From Colias croceus (Eukaryota; Arthropoda; Insecta; Lepidoptera; Pieridae): a stretch of DNA of 64,000 bases. The notes below the pieces were generated by a model. The model was not told the origin of the DNA, ran no database searches, and saw only the letters and a program-made list of their open reading frames with translations. The stretch lies in NCBI RefSeq assembly GCF_905220415.1, contig NC_059544.1:9302501-9366500 (forward strand), given 5' to 3'. Of this stretch, positions 43,201 through 52,195 are shown piece by piece. Position 1 is the stretch's first letter. Every line of letters starts with the position of its first letter. The position numbers and the translations under genes were made by a program.

Positions 43201-43453
43201 GCAGACTTCTGAATAAAACTTACTTTTCCCCTAAATTTATTTGAGCGATATATTTGTTCTGTTAATTTATACCAAGACTTTCTGCCCTATTCAAATAAAT
43301 TCTAATCTTCAAAATAGCTAAAATGACGTCACAATTCACAGGGTGGTCGACATGCACGAACGAGAGAAAGCATCATCGATCATAGTCACAATGCTTAGCG
43401 TTGGGCTCACAGCTGGCGCCTCTGTTGGCATGTTACTTGTTAGACTATTGTAA
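28298..43453 (+). CDS. Equilibrative nucleoside transporter (SLC29/ENT family)
   Basis: Exons: 28298-28525, 30225-30379, 31403-31548, 36855-37289, 39053-39138, 40337-40533 and 43342-43453 (TAA). All junctions are GT/AG and in phase, giving 452 residues, close to the usual ENT length of about 450. The protein starts with an acidic cytosolic segment (about 1-48), then TM1 with the ENT signature around residues 51-76 (SLVPWNFLITAND). The TM4-like segment contains AVISGQSLGGIIAAVAQI, and the TM8-like segment contains NCGDYGGRLVAGF. A later helix has TNGYLTNITMV, and the last helix is at about 425-450. ENTs are facilitative carriers of nucleosides across the plasma or endosomal membranes; which subtype this is cannot be told here. 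The loop between the two halves is short compared with human ENT1. The start is the first ATG in frame, with a good context (cgaaaATGg). Introns are large and transposon-laden, and a partial copy of exon 6 lies just downstream of it. Bark lies upstream on the same strand. Confidence 0.95.
29814..29988 (+). mobile_element. Helitron-like element, subfamily b, in ENT intron 1
   Basis: Exact A|TCTATACTAATATCATAAAG start and CAGCTAG|T end, a GC-rich 3' segment, and the internal landmark gaacgcgctaat. Confidence 0.7.
31670..31840. mobile_element. Short inverted-repeat element in ENT intron 3
   Basis: Ends AGTGAAACTTC and GAAGTTTCACT are inverted repeats. Inside is a 20-base tandem unit gcgtaacg(g/a)a(a/g)(g/a)aatgt (starts 31763 and 31783). 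It resembles internal sequence of 47815-48003. Confidence 0.45.
34646..34863 (+). mobile_element. tRNA-derived SINE, copy 2, in ENT intron 3
   Basis: Plus-strand copy with A box (TGGTACAGTGGTTGACGCG), B box (GGTTCGATTCCC), an internal A-run, then a conserved body ending cacgggacttcac. A 10-base target-site duplication tatgctgtac flanks it (34633-34642 and 34864-34873). Confidence 0.82.
34986..35359 (-). mobile_element. Helitron-like element interrupted by another
   Basis: Minus-strand element from A|TCACTACATAGTATAAAAC (35359) to CTAG (34986), with GC-rich cgggcgatgccgcgggcgg near the end. Its middle is split by the plus-strand element at 35030-35224. Confidence 0.6.
35030..35224 (+). mobile_element. 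Helitron-like element, subfamily b, nested insertion
   Basis: TCTATACTAATATTATAAAG at the start, gaacgcgctaatc inside and cagCTAG|T at the end. It sits inside the opposite-strand element 34986-35359. Confidence 0.68.
35925..36112 (-). mobile_element. Helitron-like element, subfamily b
   Basis: Minus-strand copy beginning A|TCTATACTTATATTATAAAG. The 3' terminus is mutated to CTGG in place of CTAG. Conserved gattagcgcgttcaaacaaa block inside. Confidence 0.6.
36570..36735 (+). repeat. LINE-tail-like (CATTTT)n run and Helitron-like fragment
   Basis: gaaataaataatttttcatt with repeated cattttcattttcatttt resembles the 3' tail of an insect non-LTR element. It is followed at about 36640-36735 by a truncated subfamily-b Helitron-like piece (gatcgctctaatctcaggaa). 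Confidence 0.4.
37339..37784 (+). mobile_element. Two abutting Helitron-like elements in ENT intron 4
   Basis: A subfamily-b 5' part (A|TCTATACTAATATTATAAAG at 37339) loses its 3' end at about 37485. It is followed directly by a complete subfamily-a element, A|TCCATACTAATATTATAAAT at 37489 to CTAG|T at 37784. The composite suggests insertion into, or tandem fusion with, the first copy. It starts about 50 bases after the ENT exon-4 donor. Confidence 0.65.
38296..38469. repeat. Large near-perfect palindromic element in ENT intron 4
   Basis: The core arms (38325-38371 and 38399-38445) match over about 47 bases with one mismatch. They begin CCGGCAAACTTCTTGGCCAA and continue through gtagcgtggtggggga. 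Outer, less exact arms (ctgcataaattt / aaatttatgcag) extend it to 174 bases. No coding content. Confidence 0.75.
38619..38766. mobile_element. Palindromic MITE, copy 1
   Basis: Contains ttgtctctcccatcaactct paired with the inverted agagttgatgggagagacaa, and a terminal gacaaaagttgctcttgcgc. Same family as 47227-47372; the left terminal part is missing here. Confidence 0.6.
40145..40257 (+). mobile_element. tRNA-like core flanked by terminal inverted repeats
   Basis: Ends AAAGAATAGAATAAATTCGA and the inverted tcgaattttttctattcttt (40145-40166 / 40236-40257). Inside is an A-box-like TGGCTGAGTTGG (40185-40196), a B-box-like gcgcgagtcccgcc, and a TCACGAG / CTCGTGA inner pair. It could be a tRNA-derived SINE or a MITE that captured a tRNA promoter. 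It lies about 80 bases before ENT exon 6. Confidence 0.55.
40597..40777 (+). pseudogene. Partial tandem duplication of ENT exon 6
   Basis: 40638-40739 repeats the last ~100 bases of exon 6 (40435-40533) plus the donor GTAAGT and some intron (to about 40777). The coding part differs by three synonymous third-position changes (GTC/GTT, TTC/TTT, AAT/AAC) and one change at the final AG (now GG). A second, shorter echo (cctgtggtcttcctgttggt, about 40597-40616) precedes it. No acceptor precedes the copy in frame, and read-through from exon 6 meets TAA at once, so it is probably not used. Confidence 0.75.
41166..42705. mobile_element. ~1.5-kb inverted-repeat element in ENT intron 6
   Basis: Imperfect terminal inverted repeats, GTACGTGGGTCAATCAATTT at the left and GTACGTGGGTCGATCAACTT (read from the right end), continue with GGTCC. 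Inside are a smaller palindrome (41867-41937) and a 73-codon frame (42291-42512) with no recognised domain. Probably a DNA transposon derivative. Confidence 0.5.
41867..41937. repeat. Short palindrome inside the 41-42.7-kb element
   Basis: Arms GTCCTAGGGACAACCA and TGGTTGTCCGCGGGAC are inverted complements with few mismatches, spaced by about 39 bases that repeat a 'ttgtcc...ggacaa'-like motif. Confidence 0.5.
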
Positions 43454-43458
43454 ATAAA
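43453..43458 (+). promoter_or_regulatory. Candidate ENT poly(A) signal overlapping the stop codon
   Basis: The ENT stop codon is embedded in TAAATAAATA, so an AATAAA hexamer begins on the last base of the stop. If used, the 3' UTR would be only about 20-30 bases. Later sites are possible. Confidence 0.35.
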
Positions 43459-43920
43459 TATAATACGGGCTTCTTTATTACTCAGTCATGTAAAAAAGGG
43501 ACTGGAAATGGTATAACTGTTCTGAACACGCTTTTATAAGCTTCACCACCATGTTTGTATAACCGATTAATTTAGACTCGATTTTGAACCACTTTAAACG
43601 TACAGATTCAAACTTTGTCCACTTATCAAGGATCGGTGAAAATATAATAATTACATTAGTTTATCTTATTGAAGCGTGATTTTAGTTTTTTAACTAAGTA
43701 TATTTATTTGATCTTACGTGTGAGTAAAGACAAATAGGTTAACCGCCATTTTGAATCACTTTTTTATTTGGTCGAGCTATAGCTGTCTCTTTCTTTTGTT
43801 TTGCAAAATGTGAGATGGCGATAATTCGAAGAATATTAGCTTAATGTACCATGACGTGTTGATTTGTATTCGTATAGTTATCACTAAACTATTGTTTTTT
43901 CTGAATACAAATCAACTTAT

Positions 43921-44148
43921 ACAGGGTGAATTTTTAACAATGAAAAAATTTTAAGGGTAGCTTGTAAATCGTAGTTCTATTTGATGATTTTATTTTTTGA
44001 CATTTTTTTAAATTTTTTTTTACGACGTAAGTAATATTTTAAACTGTAGACTGTGAATGTTTAATACAAATATAACTACGATATGTATAAAAATATTGTA
44101 TTTGATCTCATATTAATATTTATATGGGTTATTAAAAATTTACCCTGT
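43921..44148. mobile_element. Short DNA element with CAGGGT-type inverted ends
   Basis: Left ACAGGGTGAATTTTTAACA matches the inverted right end ACAGGGTAAATTTTTAATAA. 228 bases, no frame. A separate 14-base palindrome, gttgatttgtattc / gaatacaaatcaac, lies just upstream (43858-43917). Confidence 0.55.
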
Positions 44149-44950
44149 GTTCTGTAAAATGATATCCATTGTTTTATATAAGAAAAGGGCTTAGAAATAC
44201 TAAGCTTGTTAGTGACACACTATTTAAACCATAATTTTAATGCATAAGCACTTATTATTAAGATTTGATTTAAAAAATTATATAAATATATATAAGTACA
44301 AATTGCATACAATTAATCATTTTATTTGACTCATAAAAGTTTTAAAGACAACCTATTTTTGCAGATTTTGCACGCAAAAAGAACCTACAATAATAATTAA
44401 TTAATTTAGGATTCAAATAATGCGTACCTATATTACAATATGTAATCTATTTAGCTAGAGCTGTGAGAAATTTTTTGACATATAAATTTAAAATCTTGCT
44501 AGAAAAAAAATTAAATAAAATTTTTTTGTCTCAAAAATGACTTTATTAAAAAAAAAACGTATTTGGATACGTTATAATTACTCAATCAATAGAAAATAAG
44601 AAAATATATATAAAATAGAGGATATTAATTGCTTAAAAATATAACTCAATTTTAAGCATATTTATTTTTGTACATGGACGAATATAATCTAGTGGACTGG
44701 TAATGGTCATACTAGAGATCGTACCCCGTAATTTCAGACTATTACTAGATGGCGCTCTGATTTGAGCTTATTATTTAATTTGCAGCTTTAAAAGCACCAC
44801 TAGTGACCAATTTTAGAACTATGGAAACAGCAAACTATCGATTTTCAATTATTACATCTAGAGGGCGTTGTTTTAAAAACTCCGGTGTTTTTGAATTATT
44901 TTAGTTTTTAGTTTAGAGCGTTCATGCTCCTCACAGGGCTTAGTGCAAAA

Positions 44951-45252
44951 TTACGAATTAGAATTATTATTAATTTTTTCAAGCGTTGAAATAGTTTTGC
45001 TGAAATCATCATATCTGCTGTTTATAAATGTGATACTGTCTTTTAAACTAATAATTTCTTGCTTTATACAATTTAAATCTGACGAAATCCTATTCATAAT
45101 TGATGATTCCAGTGAGCGCCGCAGCTTTTCCATCTCTTCGGATATAATCTCTCGAATAGAGTCAAACATGCAATATGATAATTTCGTTTACAATGAGGGC
45201 AAGATAAAATCCCAGCGCTGCCTTCTGTTGTAGCTTTGCAACAGGCAAACTT
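44951..45252 (-). pseudogene. LINE ORF1-like relic: zinc finger plus coiled coil
   Basis: From ATG near 45252 one frame reads CCKATTEGSAGILSCPHCKR then YHIAC, a PHD-like Cys/His pattern. After a one-base shift, the frame 45169-44951 continues as a Lys/Glu-rich coiled coil (SIREIISEEMEKLRRSLESS...). Zinc finger plus coiled coil is typical of ORF1 of insect non-LTR retrotransposons. The frame is broken and there is no reverse transcriptase nearby. Confidence 0.45.
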
Positions 45253-45602
45253 CATAATGATTGGAAAATTTAAGTAATTAAGAAAAAAAAAATATAGTAA
45301 TAAATTTCTGATAATATGACCCCTGTCAGGATCGATCTTCCTACTAACTGTTTTAAGTCCAGTTCACTTTGTACAGAGCTACGAGTGTCTTGTAACTTTC
45401 AACGAAATTATGTTTCTTATTGTATCTGGTAAATCGTCACGATAGATGACAATGTTAATTTGTAACTTTTGTTTTTAATATACCGTCAACCACTTTTATC
45501 ACTTTTACGCAAAAAGTTTCCAATGTTAATTTTAATAATAAATCATGATGTATAACGCGTATTCGTCCACAAATCAGATTGTTTTTGATAACTTAAGCAC
45601 CA

Positions 45603-45911
45603 CTAATAAAAACTTCCAACAAGATATACTATTTCAATTAGATATTTTGAATTTAATTTGTAACCCGCTTGATCAAACACGTACGCTTCACACTGACGTA
45701 AGCGACTGACTGTGTTGGTGTTATCAAGTTTGGGTCGCTGGCTAAGACATGCTGGACATTTCCAAGAAGACTTCTTTTCAGGTAACATGGCATAAAATCT
45801 CTTATCGTTGGTTCCAGCCCACTGCAAGTCATACGCTAAAGAACATAGGGAGCATCTAAGGAAGTGAGTACCTTTAATAAGGTTTCGACACCCACTACAA
45901 ACATTCGACAT
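45603..45911 (-). pseudogene. PHD-like zinc-finger ORF1 relic
   Basis: Starts MSNVCSGCRNLIKG and contains FLRCSLCSLAYDLQW and WKCPACL, the CxxC...CxxC...CxxC spacing of ORF1-type PHD fingers. The usual Cys after YDL is Trp here. It then runs into unrelated sequence. Probably a retrotransposon fragment; a host gene fragment is not excluded. Confidence 0.4.
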
Positions 45912-46047
45912 AGTGATCAGAGTAGTGTATATATATTCTTTATTTACTGTTAAAAAAAAATGTCTATATCTTTTTTCTTCTTAATTATTCCCTTGTAAAC
46001 AGTATTACATATTTATATGAGCAAAAAATACGGGAAAAGAAAAAAAA

Positions 46048-46130
46048 ATCTAGATGTACGGCGATGATTTGAACCAGCGTCCATCAGGTTATAAGTACGG
46101 GACTGAGTCAATACAGCTACAGACACTTAT
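46048..46130 (-). repeat. tRNA-like SINE head or tRNA pseudogene
   Basis: On the minus strand a tRNA-like sequence has a B-box-like GGTTCAAATCA and an anticodon-loop-like acttataacc, followed by a T-run. It does not fold into a clean acceptor stem by eye, so it is not called a functional tRNA. Confidence 0.3.
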
Positions 46131-47226
46131 ACGTCTTACGTTGAAATTTATGCTCTAATTGTTCGAGTAATTCTTAGATAAAAACAGTTCATAGCAGCGT
46201 GGTCCATGATGGTGGTCACGAAGTCACTCTCGAACAGCGATGATCGAAGTGAAAAAATAGGCGGTTCATCCTAAGGAGCGCTGGGGCAGTGAACTCTCAT
46301 AAATAATTATTATAATAAAGTTGTGCTCATTCATTTAACAATTAATATATCTTTAATTTAAAATTAAATTTATCGTATACCTAAACTCCAATACGAATAT
46401 CAAATGCCTAAATACGGAATCCAATAAGAGTGAAAGAGAAATTTTGCGACAGTCCTGCGGAGGTCCTGCGCGAAACCGCGATGTTGCCGCATCGCATGAC
46501 AGCAGCAATTGCGCGCGACAAGCGCGCGACGTTGCCAGTTGCCACTCCTATATTATAAACAAACAATAAAAATACGCTCGCGAAAGCAAATTCAGGGATT
46601 TTCTAATTATTAATTGATAATCATTGAATTCGTTTTGAAATGGCCTGTACTTTATAATTTTTAGTGTTTAAATAGACATTTATAATGTGGTGCTCATTTT
46701 TTTTTGTTATGAATTTACTACGCTACTGTATTTTCTTTGTTTTAGTTCAATAATTGAACACCCGTACAATTTTGTCACGAGCCGCCTCTTGCCTTTATAA
46801 TATTTTACGTTTTATATTTTACGTTTTAATTTACGTTTTTTGCGTATTATATTTTACGTCAAGATACCATAAGATACTATTTGGCACATTGATTTTTTTT
46901 AGAAGCGACATCTAGTTGAGACAAGAACCATTCAATTATAAAAAAATGCCAAATGATACTGCGAGTGACATCTATCGACTAAATTGGGAACTGAGAAACG
47001 AATTACGCTGTTTACTATGGCTATGATAAGTCCTCTAGATATTTATTGGGTCCATGTTTTTGTATTAGATTATTATATATAAAGTAAATGCTTAAATATT
47101 TTCAATATTCTTTAAATTAACGAAAGAAATAATAAGAACATAGTTACAAAAATACTGCTTTCAATGTTTTAGAGAAAGGCTTTGTTATTTCGGGTATTAT
47201 TATCACGTAACATGTGATTTATTAGA

Positions 47227-47372
47227 GCTAGCGCACAAGAGCAACTTTTGTCTCTCCCATCACCTCTATGGGCTAGTAAGAAAGTGCGCGAACGTAGCGA
47301 CGCAACTCCCCATAGAGTTGATGGGAGAGACACAATAGTTGCGGAGACAAAAGTTGCTCTTGCGCGCTAGGT
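47227..47372. mobile_element. Palindromic MITE, copy 2 (full length)
   Basis: Inverted ends GAGCTAGCGCACAAGAGCAA and gacctagcgcgcaagagcaa (read from the right) enclose the same ttttgtctctcccatca / tgatgggagagacaca palindrome as 38619-38766. The flank TTA(T)/(A)TAA suggests a short target duplication. Confidence 0.65.
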
Positions 47373-47814
47373 CTTATAAACCGTTTGATTTTACCGTTTG
47401 TTGCTTGTTTGCTGCTTTGTTTTTTAATGTATGTTAATAAATTCTAAAGAAACCTTTTTGTCGACGAACGCTTGCCGTTAAGTTTTAGAATAGTTAACAT
47501 CTACAAAAAATGTGTTTTGAGTCAAGAAGGAGAGAAGAGATCATAAATATTAATTATTGAGATTATTAATCAGTAATAAATATTATTATTCTATTAATAT
47601 CTTGTAAAACAATATGAGAAATAAAGACAAGCTATGCATCTCTTTCATTTACTTTAAATGATGTGAGATGACATTATGTTTATTATTTATCCTTCAATTT
47701 GAATTCTTTATTCATAAACTGACCTTAACCAACTTAACTAATAAGTTATGTAAGTTCTAACTTGTAGTTAACAGTTTATTCTATTATTATGTTTGAGACG
47801 GCCTTTTTATAAAG

Positions 47815-48003
47815 AAAGAGCGTCTGTGCCGAGCACACGGGTCAGAAGTGAAATTTCTTTGGCAATATTCGAATATACCAAAATATTGTGACTTTTTCAA
47901 GTGAAACTTCTTTAGGCGCGCTTTTTTTTATAATTTCAAGGTCGCGTCCTGGCAATACCGTCACGTCATGGAGTCAGGCGACGATTCGGCACAGACGCTC
48001 TTT
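47815..48003. mobile_element. MITE with AAAGAGCGTCTGTGCCGA ends
   Basis: Perfect 18-base terminal inverted repeats AAAGAGCGTCTGTGCCGA / TCGGCACAGACGCTCTTT. The internal sequence includes agaagtgaaatttcttt and aagtgaaacttcttt. Confidence 0.6.
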
Positions 48004-48210
48004 TTTTGGTTACACATAAAAAATCTCACCGCGTAATCTAAGTGTTTTAAAATAATAATAATTATCTGTGAAAGTGAAGAATGTTTGTGGTGCTAAGATT
48101 TAATTTGCACGACTTAAATTGAAATTAAAAACCCATCAAAACATTCCGTTATGCCATGTAATTATGATCAATATCGTTATTTTCAATAATTCATTTATAA
48201 TTTATTTTTT

Positions 48211-48496
48211 ACCCGACTGCCAAAGAAGGAGGGTAATGTTTTTCGAGTGTATGTAAGTATGTATGTATGTCTTTTCCTTTGTGACCACCTGTAGCCTAAA
48301 CGGCTTGATGGATTTTGATGTATGAGGTATCGTTAGATTTGTCTTGATTACGGGAGTGTCATAGGATACATTTTATCCTAAAAGTCCCACGGGATAAAGA
48401 CATAATAATATTTTTTCTAAATTTCCCTTTAAAAAAATATGTATGCGGTATCATTAGATTCATTTCAATCACTCTTTTTTTAGTGTGCAGTCGGGT
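48211..48496. mobile_element. Short element with ACCCGACTG inverted ends
   Basis: ACCCGACTG at the left and CAGTCGGGT at the right, with interior gccaaagaaggagggtaatg and a tatgtatgta run. It resembles the fragment at 27515-27730. Confidence 0.45.
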
Positions 48497-49393
48497 ATTT
48501 TGTTTTTTCCTCAAACACGTAAGATATTTTATGTTGTTAACTTCCGGTTTTATTTCATAACTCGTCCAATACATGTAACAGAAGTTATTGTAATTTATTT
48601 TTTTAAACCTTTTTCTACTATTATTTAAATGAATGTATTTTAATCTAAATAGGAAATGTTGTAAAGTGACCAGAATAATGTAGAACTTAGGCTTAATCAA
48701 TAAATATAACAAGAGTCGAAAAAAATGGCATCGTAAATTGAAGCGTATCTGCTATATCTTTTGTAATTCAAGCTTTAATGTGCAAGGGAGAAAGCTTATC
48801 ATCATTTTTATTGATTCGAATCATACACATATTAATATTTCTTTCATAATTGTAATTAAATAGAAATTATTATTAAAAACTATTTTATAATAAATAAACG
48901 CTAAAAGCTATGGAAAATAGATAGTATAAAATCAATTGATTTTTAATACTGGCAGCATAAACGTGCACTTAACTATACAAATATATGAAAACATATCTAA
49001 ATGATTACCATTCGTAGTTGTGATACATGTAAGTGCAAGAAATAGTTAAATATATACACATAATAAATAAGAAGTTAAATACGTCACAGTCACCTTAATA
49101 GTACCTACACTATGTGCTTTTAAATGGGTAAAAAATAAATTAAAAAAAAAACAAATAGGCATGTTGAAATGTTCCTTAGTATATAATTGATGTTTATTGT
49201 ATTTTTTAATACATTTATGTACCTACTTTCTTAAAGCAATTTAAACCTTCTGTATTTGAGATACAGACTGGAGGTGAAATTAGATTTTTAGATCGATTGA
49301 TTTATGAATTAAAAATATATATGTGGTGTTTTTACTTACTTATAATTTAAAAATGTATTGATTTGTATTTGCATAATATTAACTGCCGTTAAT

Positions 49394-49458
49394 ATTCTTT
49401 TGAAAAAAAATACCACGTTTTGATGCCTCAAAACGTGGTATTTTTTTTTCAAAAGAAT
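49394..49458. repeat. Perfect 29-base hairpin
   Basis: ATTCTTTTGAAAAAAAATAC continuing CACGTTTTG pairs exactly with its inverted copy across a loop of only a few bases. Too isolated to assign; it could be a tiny MITE or a snap-back structure. Confidence 0.6.
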
Positions 49459-50301
49459 TTCATACAAGACCATAATAAAACTTGAATATTTATTTCTTCG
49501 ACTAGACTTCTTTTAGAAGCACTTTGAACGATTTTAATTTTTTAACTTTTAAAATTTATCATTGCGCAATCTTGCTCTTTTCTATCCGTGTTTTTATCAG
49601 AATAATTTGAAGTAAATTTACTACAGGTTTCATGCAAATATATATCGATATGAAATTAAACATACTTAGTTCTTATCATGCAGGTAATAAGATTCAGATT
49701 TCTATTTTCGTAATACGTACCTATGGTATGTTTAGTAGATGTTATTGCTGATTATAGGTATTTTTGAATGTGATATCGCAAATTATATTAGGACGTTATA
49801 GTTAAGTAAGTAACCATTTTAGTTTTATGCTTATCATCTAATTTTAAGTGTATGCTTATTTATATTTGATTTTGGACTTGTTAGATTAAGTTTGTAATTT
49901 ATCGTTTAATCTGTATGGTGTTTAATCGATCAAATAAATTATGATATAGTACAAATATTTGTTGTTTTATTTCCATAATTCCTATAATATCCTTAGTCAC
50001 TAGTCACATGCTCTGTCTATAACAGGGTTACAATGAGGTAGCAATTTGAAAATTTTTAATGTTTCTATATTAAGTATTGATAATAGTATTGATATGTGAT
50101 TAGGGTTATATAAATTGTAAATCAATAGAAAATCCTAAGGGTATCCGTATAGCGATCAATGATCATGAGCAGTTTTTAAATGGTCAATAGATATTACAGG
50201 CGGCAAGTAACTGTAGCGCTGAGTGAAATGTGGAGAAGATTATCATTGCGTTTGGTAACTGTCGCACCCGTCATGTTATTATTACACAGATACCTTATTT
50301 T

Positions 50302-50758
50302 AGACCTCTGCGCAGGTTCAAACTCAAACTCAAACATTCATTTATTCAATTAGACTACTATTTAGTAGCACTTTCGAATCGTCATTACATAATTATTTTA
50401 ACATTTACCACCGATTCGGAAAGCAGTTATCTATGGAGAAGAATCGGCAAGAAACTCCATAGTTGCTCTTTTAAAATCATGTAAATATTACAATATATGA
50501 AACTTATATCTAACTACATAATATATCATAATATGCCAATGAACTGTCTTGTGGTTTTTACGCGACAACCCTCCATGGGTTTTTATCGTCCATATATTCC
50601 TGAATATTGTAGTACGCTCTCTGAACTAATACATTTTTAATATAAGTTTTAAATTTAGAACTACTAAACTCTTTAGGTTTGGGCGCTATATAAATTTTCC
50701 TCAGTGGCTTGCAATTATAACGTACAAGGCGTATGTATCTGCGCAAACACGTGTGCAC
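50302..50758 (-). mobile_element. LINE 3' end (ORF2 C-terminus plus 3' UTR)
   Basis: The minus frame 50758-50558 contains KFKTYIKNVLVQRAYYNIQE, which resembles the C-terminal tail of insect jockey/CR1-like ORF2. Downstream follows a 3' region with gtttcttgccgattcttctc and a terminal gagtttgagtttga repeat, a common lepidopteran LINE 3' end. 5' truncated, as usual. Confidence 0.55.
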
Positions 50759-50761
50759 TCT

Positions 50762-50990
50762 TCTACACTAATATTATAAAGAGGAAAACTTTGTTTGTTT
50801 GTTTTTTTGTTTGATTGTAACGAATAGGCTCATAAACTACTGGACTCGTTTTTAAAAATTCTTTCACCATTCAAAAGCTACATTATCCACGAGTAACATA
50901 GGCTAGGTTTTATCCCGGAAATCCCACGGGAACGGGAACTATGCGGGTTTTTCTTTGAAAACGCGGGCGAAGCCGCAGGCGGAAAGCTAG
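50762..50990 (+). mobile_element. Helitron-like element, subfamily a
   Basis: TCTACACTAATATTATAAAG at the start, the gggaacgggaactatgcggg block, GC-rich gcgggcgaagccgcaggcgg and CTAG|T at the end. It abuts the LINE fragment 50302-50758. Confidence 0.68.
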
Positions 50991-51351
50991 TTTGTAATAA
51001 CCTCATAGTCTGATACATGCGACACAAGCAGCTATGTTCTCTATTTTTATAACTGCTAGACTTATCTGCTAGAGTACTAACGGCTGGTTTTTGAATTATT
51101 TGACGACAATGTCTTAAAACCATGCTTAATTTTTTTTTGTTTCTTTAAGCGTTTTCAAACCTTAATCAAATCAATTTGCAATTCAGAACTGGCTGTAAGT
51201 ATTGCATAATGTCATTAAAATTATAAAGCCAGTTATTAATTTAAGCAGTAATTGTATTACGGGCACAACAGTACCCATGTTGACCTATGCATTTTACCCC
51301 TCCACGTTTCAGTGAGCGCTATAGTTATTTGTCTCTACTTATATTTAAATA

Positions 51352-51621
51352 CTAGCTGTGCCCTGCGGGCTTACCCGCATTTTTTTGTGTGGTGTCTCTC
51401 AATGTTAGCCAGAAGGGCTTCTACATTTTAACGCGGACGCGATACCCTCATTGCGCCGCTCCTATTGGTCGATAGTGGTGATGATATATAAGCCTTCCTC
51501 TATAAATGGACTATCTAACAGTAAAATATTTTTTCAAATCGGACCGATGGTTTCTGATATTAGCGCGTTCAAGCAAGCAAACAAACAAACGAACTCTTCA
51601 GCTTTATAATATAAGCCCAGA
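51352..51621 (-). mobile_element. Helitron-like element, subfamily b (long variant)
   Basis: Minus-strand copy ending CTAG at 51352 with gccctgcgggcttacccgc, and carrying about 80 extra bases relative to other subfamily-b copies. Conserved tattagcgcgttcaagca block. Confidence 0.6.
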
Positions 51622-51870
51622 TAATATAATATTATTCTAGTAATATTAGTATAGAAGTTTAGATAGGTTTTTTCTGTACGAGAGAGATATGATAAAATAT
51701 ATTATGTTTTGAACATCTACGTCACAACTCACATGGATTTTCCAAAAAAACAGCGTTTATTCAGTCAGCCTTTAATAAATGTCATGTAAAAATAATCACA
51801 ATATGACAATGATTTACCGTCTAAGGCTTAAATATATATTTGCTATCATAAGGTACATGTGTTTATGTTT

Positions 51871-52052
51871 AAGGGTGCTTTTCCACCAATAATGTGCGAG
51901 GAATGTGTTTGTAAATTAAACCAATAGTATCACTTCAAACGCCAAGCGCATCAAAGTTCAAGCTAAATAAAGCAATATGATTGGTTTTTTATAAACACAT
52001 TCCTCGCTACACATCCTCGCGCATTATCCGCGCTCGGTGGAAAACCACCCTT
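51871..52052. mobile_element. TTAA-flanked MITE (piggyBac type)
   Basis: TTAA overlaps both ends (tTTAAGGGTG and ACCCTTAA). Inverted repeats GGGTGCTTTTCCACC and GGTGGAAAACCACCC; subterminal gcgaggaatgtgtttgta / taaacacattcctcgc also inverted. 182 bases, non-coding. Confidence 0.65.
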
Positions 52053-52195
52053 AATGATAAATGTAAATCGCACGCAACAAACATGCAACTTTTACAATAT
52101 AGCGATATTAAACACCAAATCTAAGTATAAAATGCCTAAATAATATTGATTTTAATATTTACCTCATTTTATAATAATTTATTTAATATTTTAGC

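Noticed and set aside
46048..46130. Possible tRNA gene on the minus strand
   Set aside because: The B-box is imperfect and I could not pair an acceptor stem, so it is recorded only as a tRNA-like repeat.
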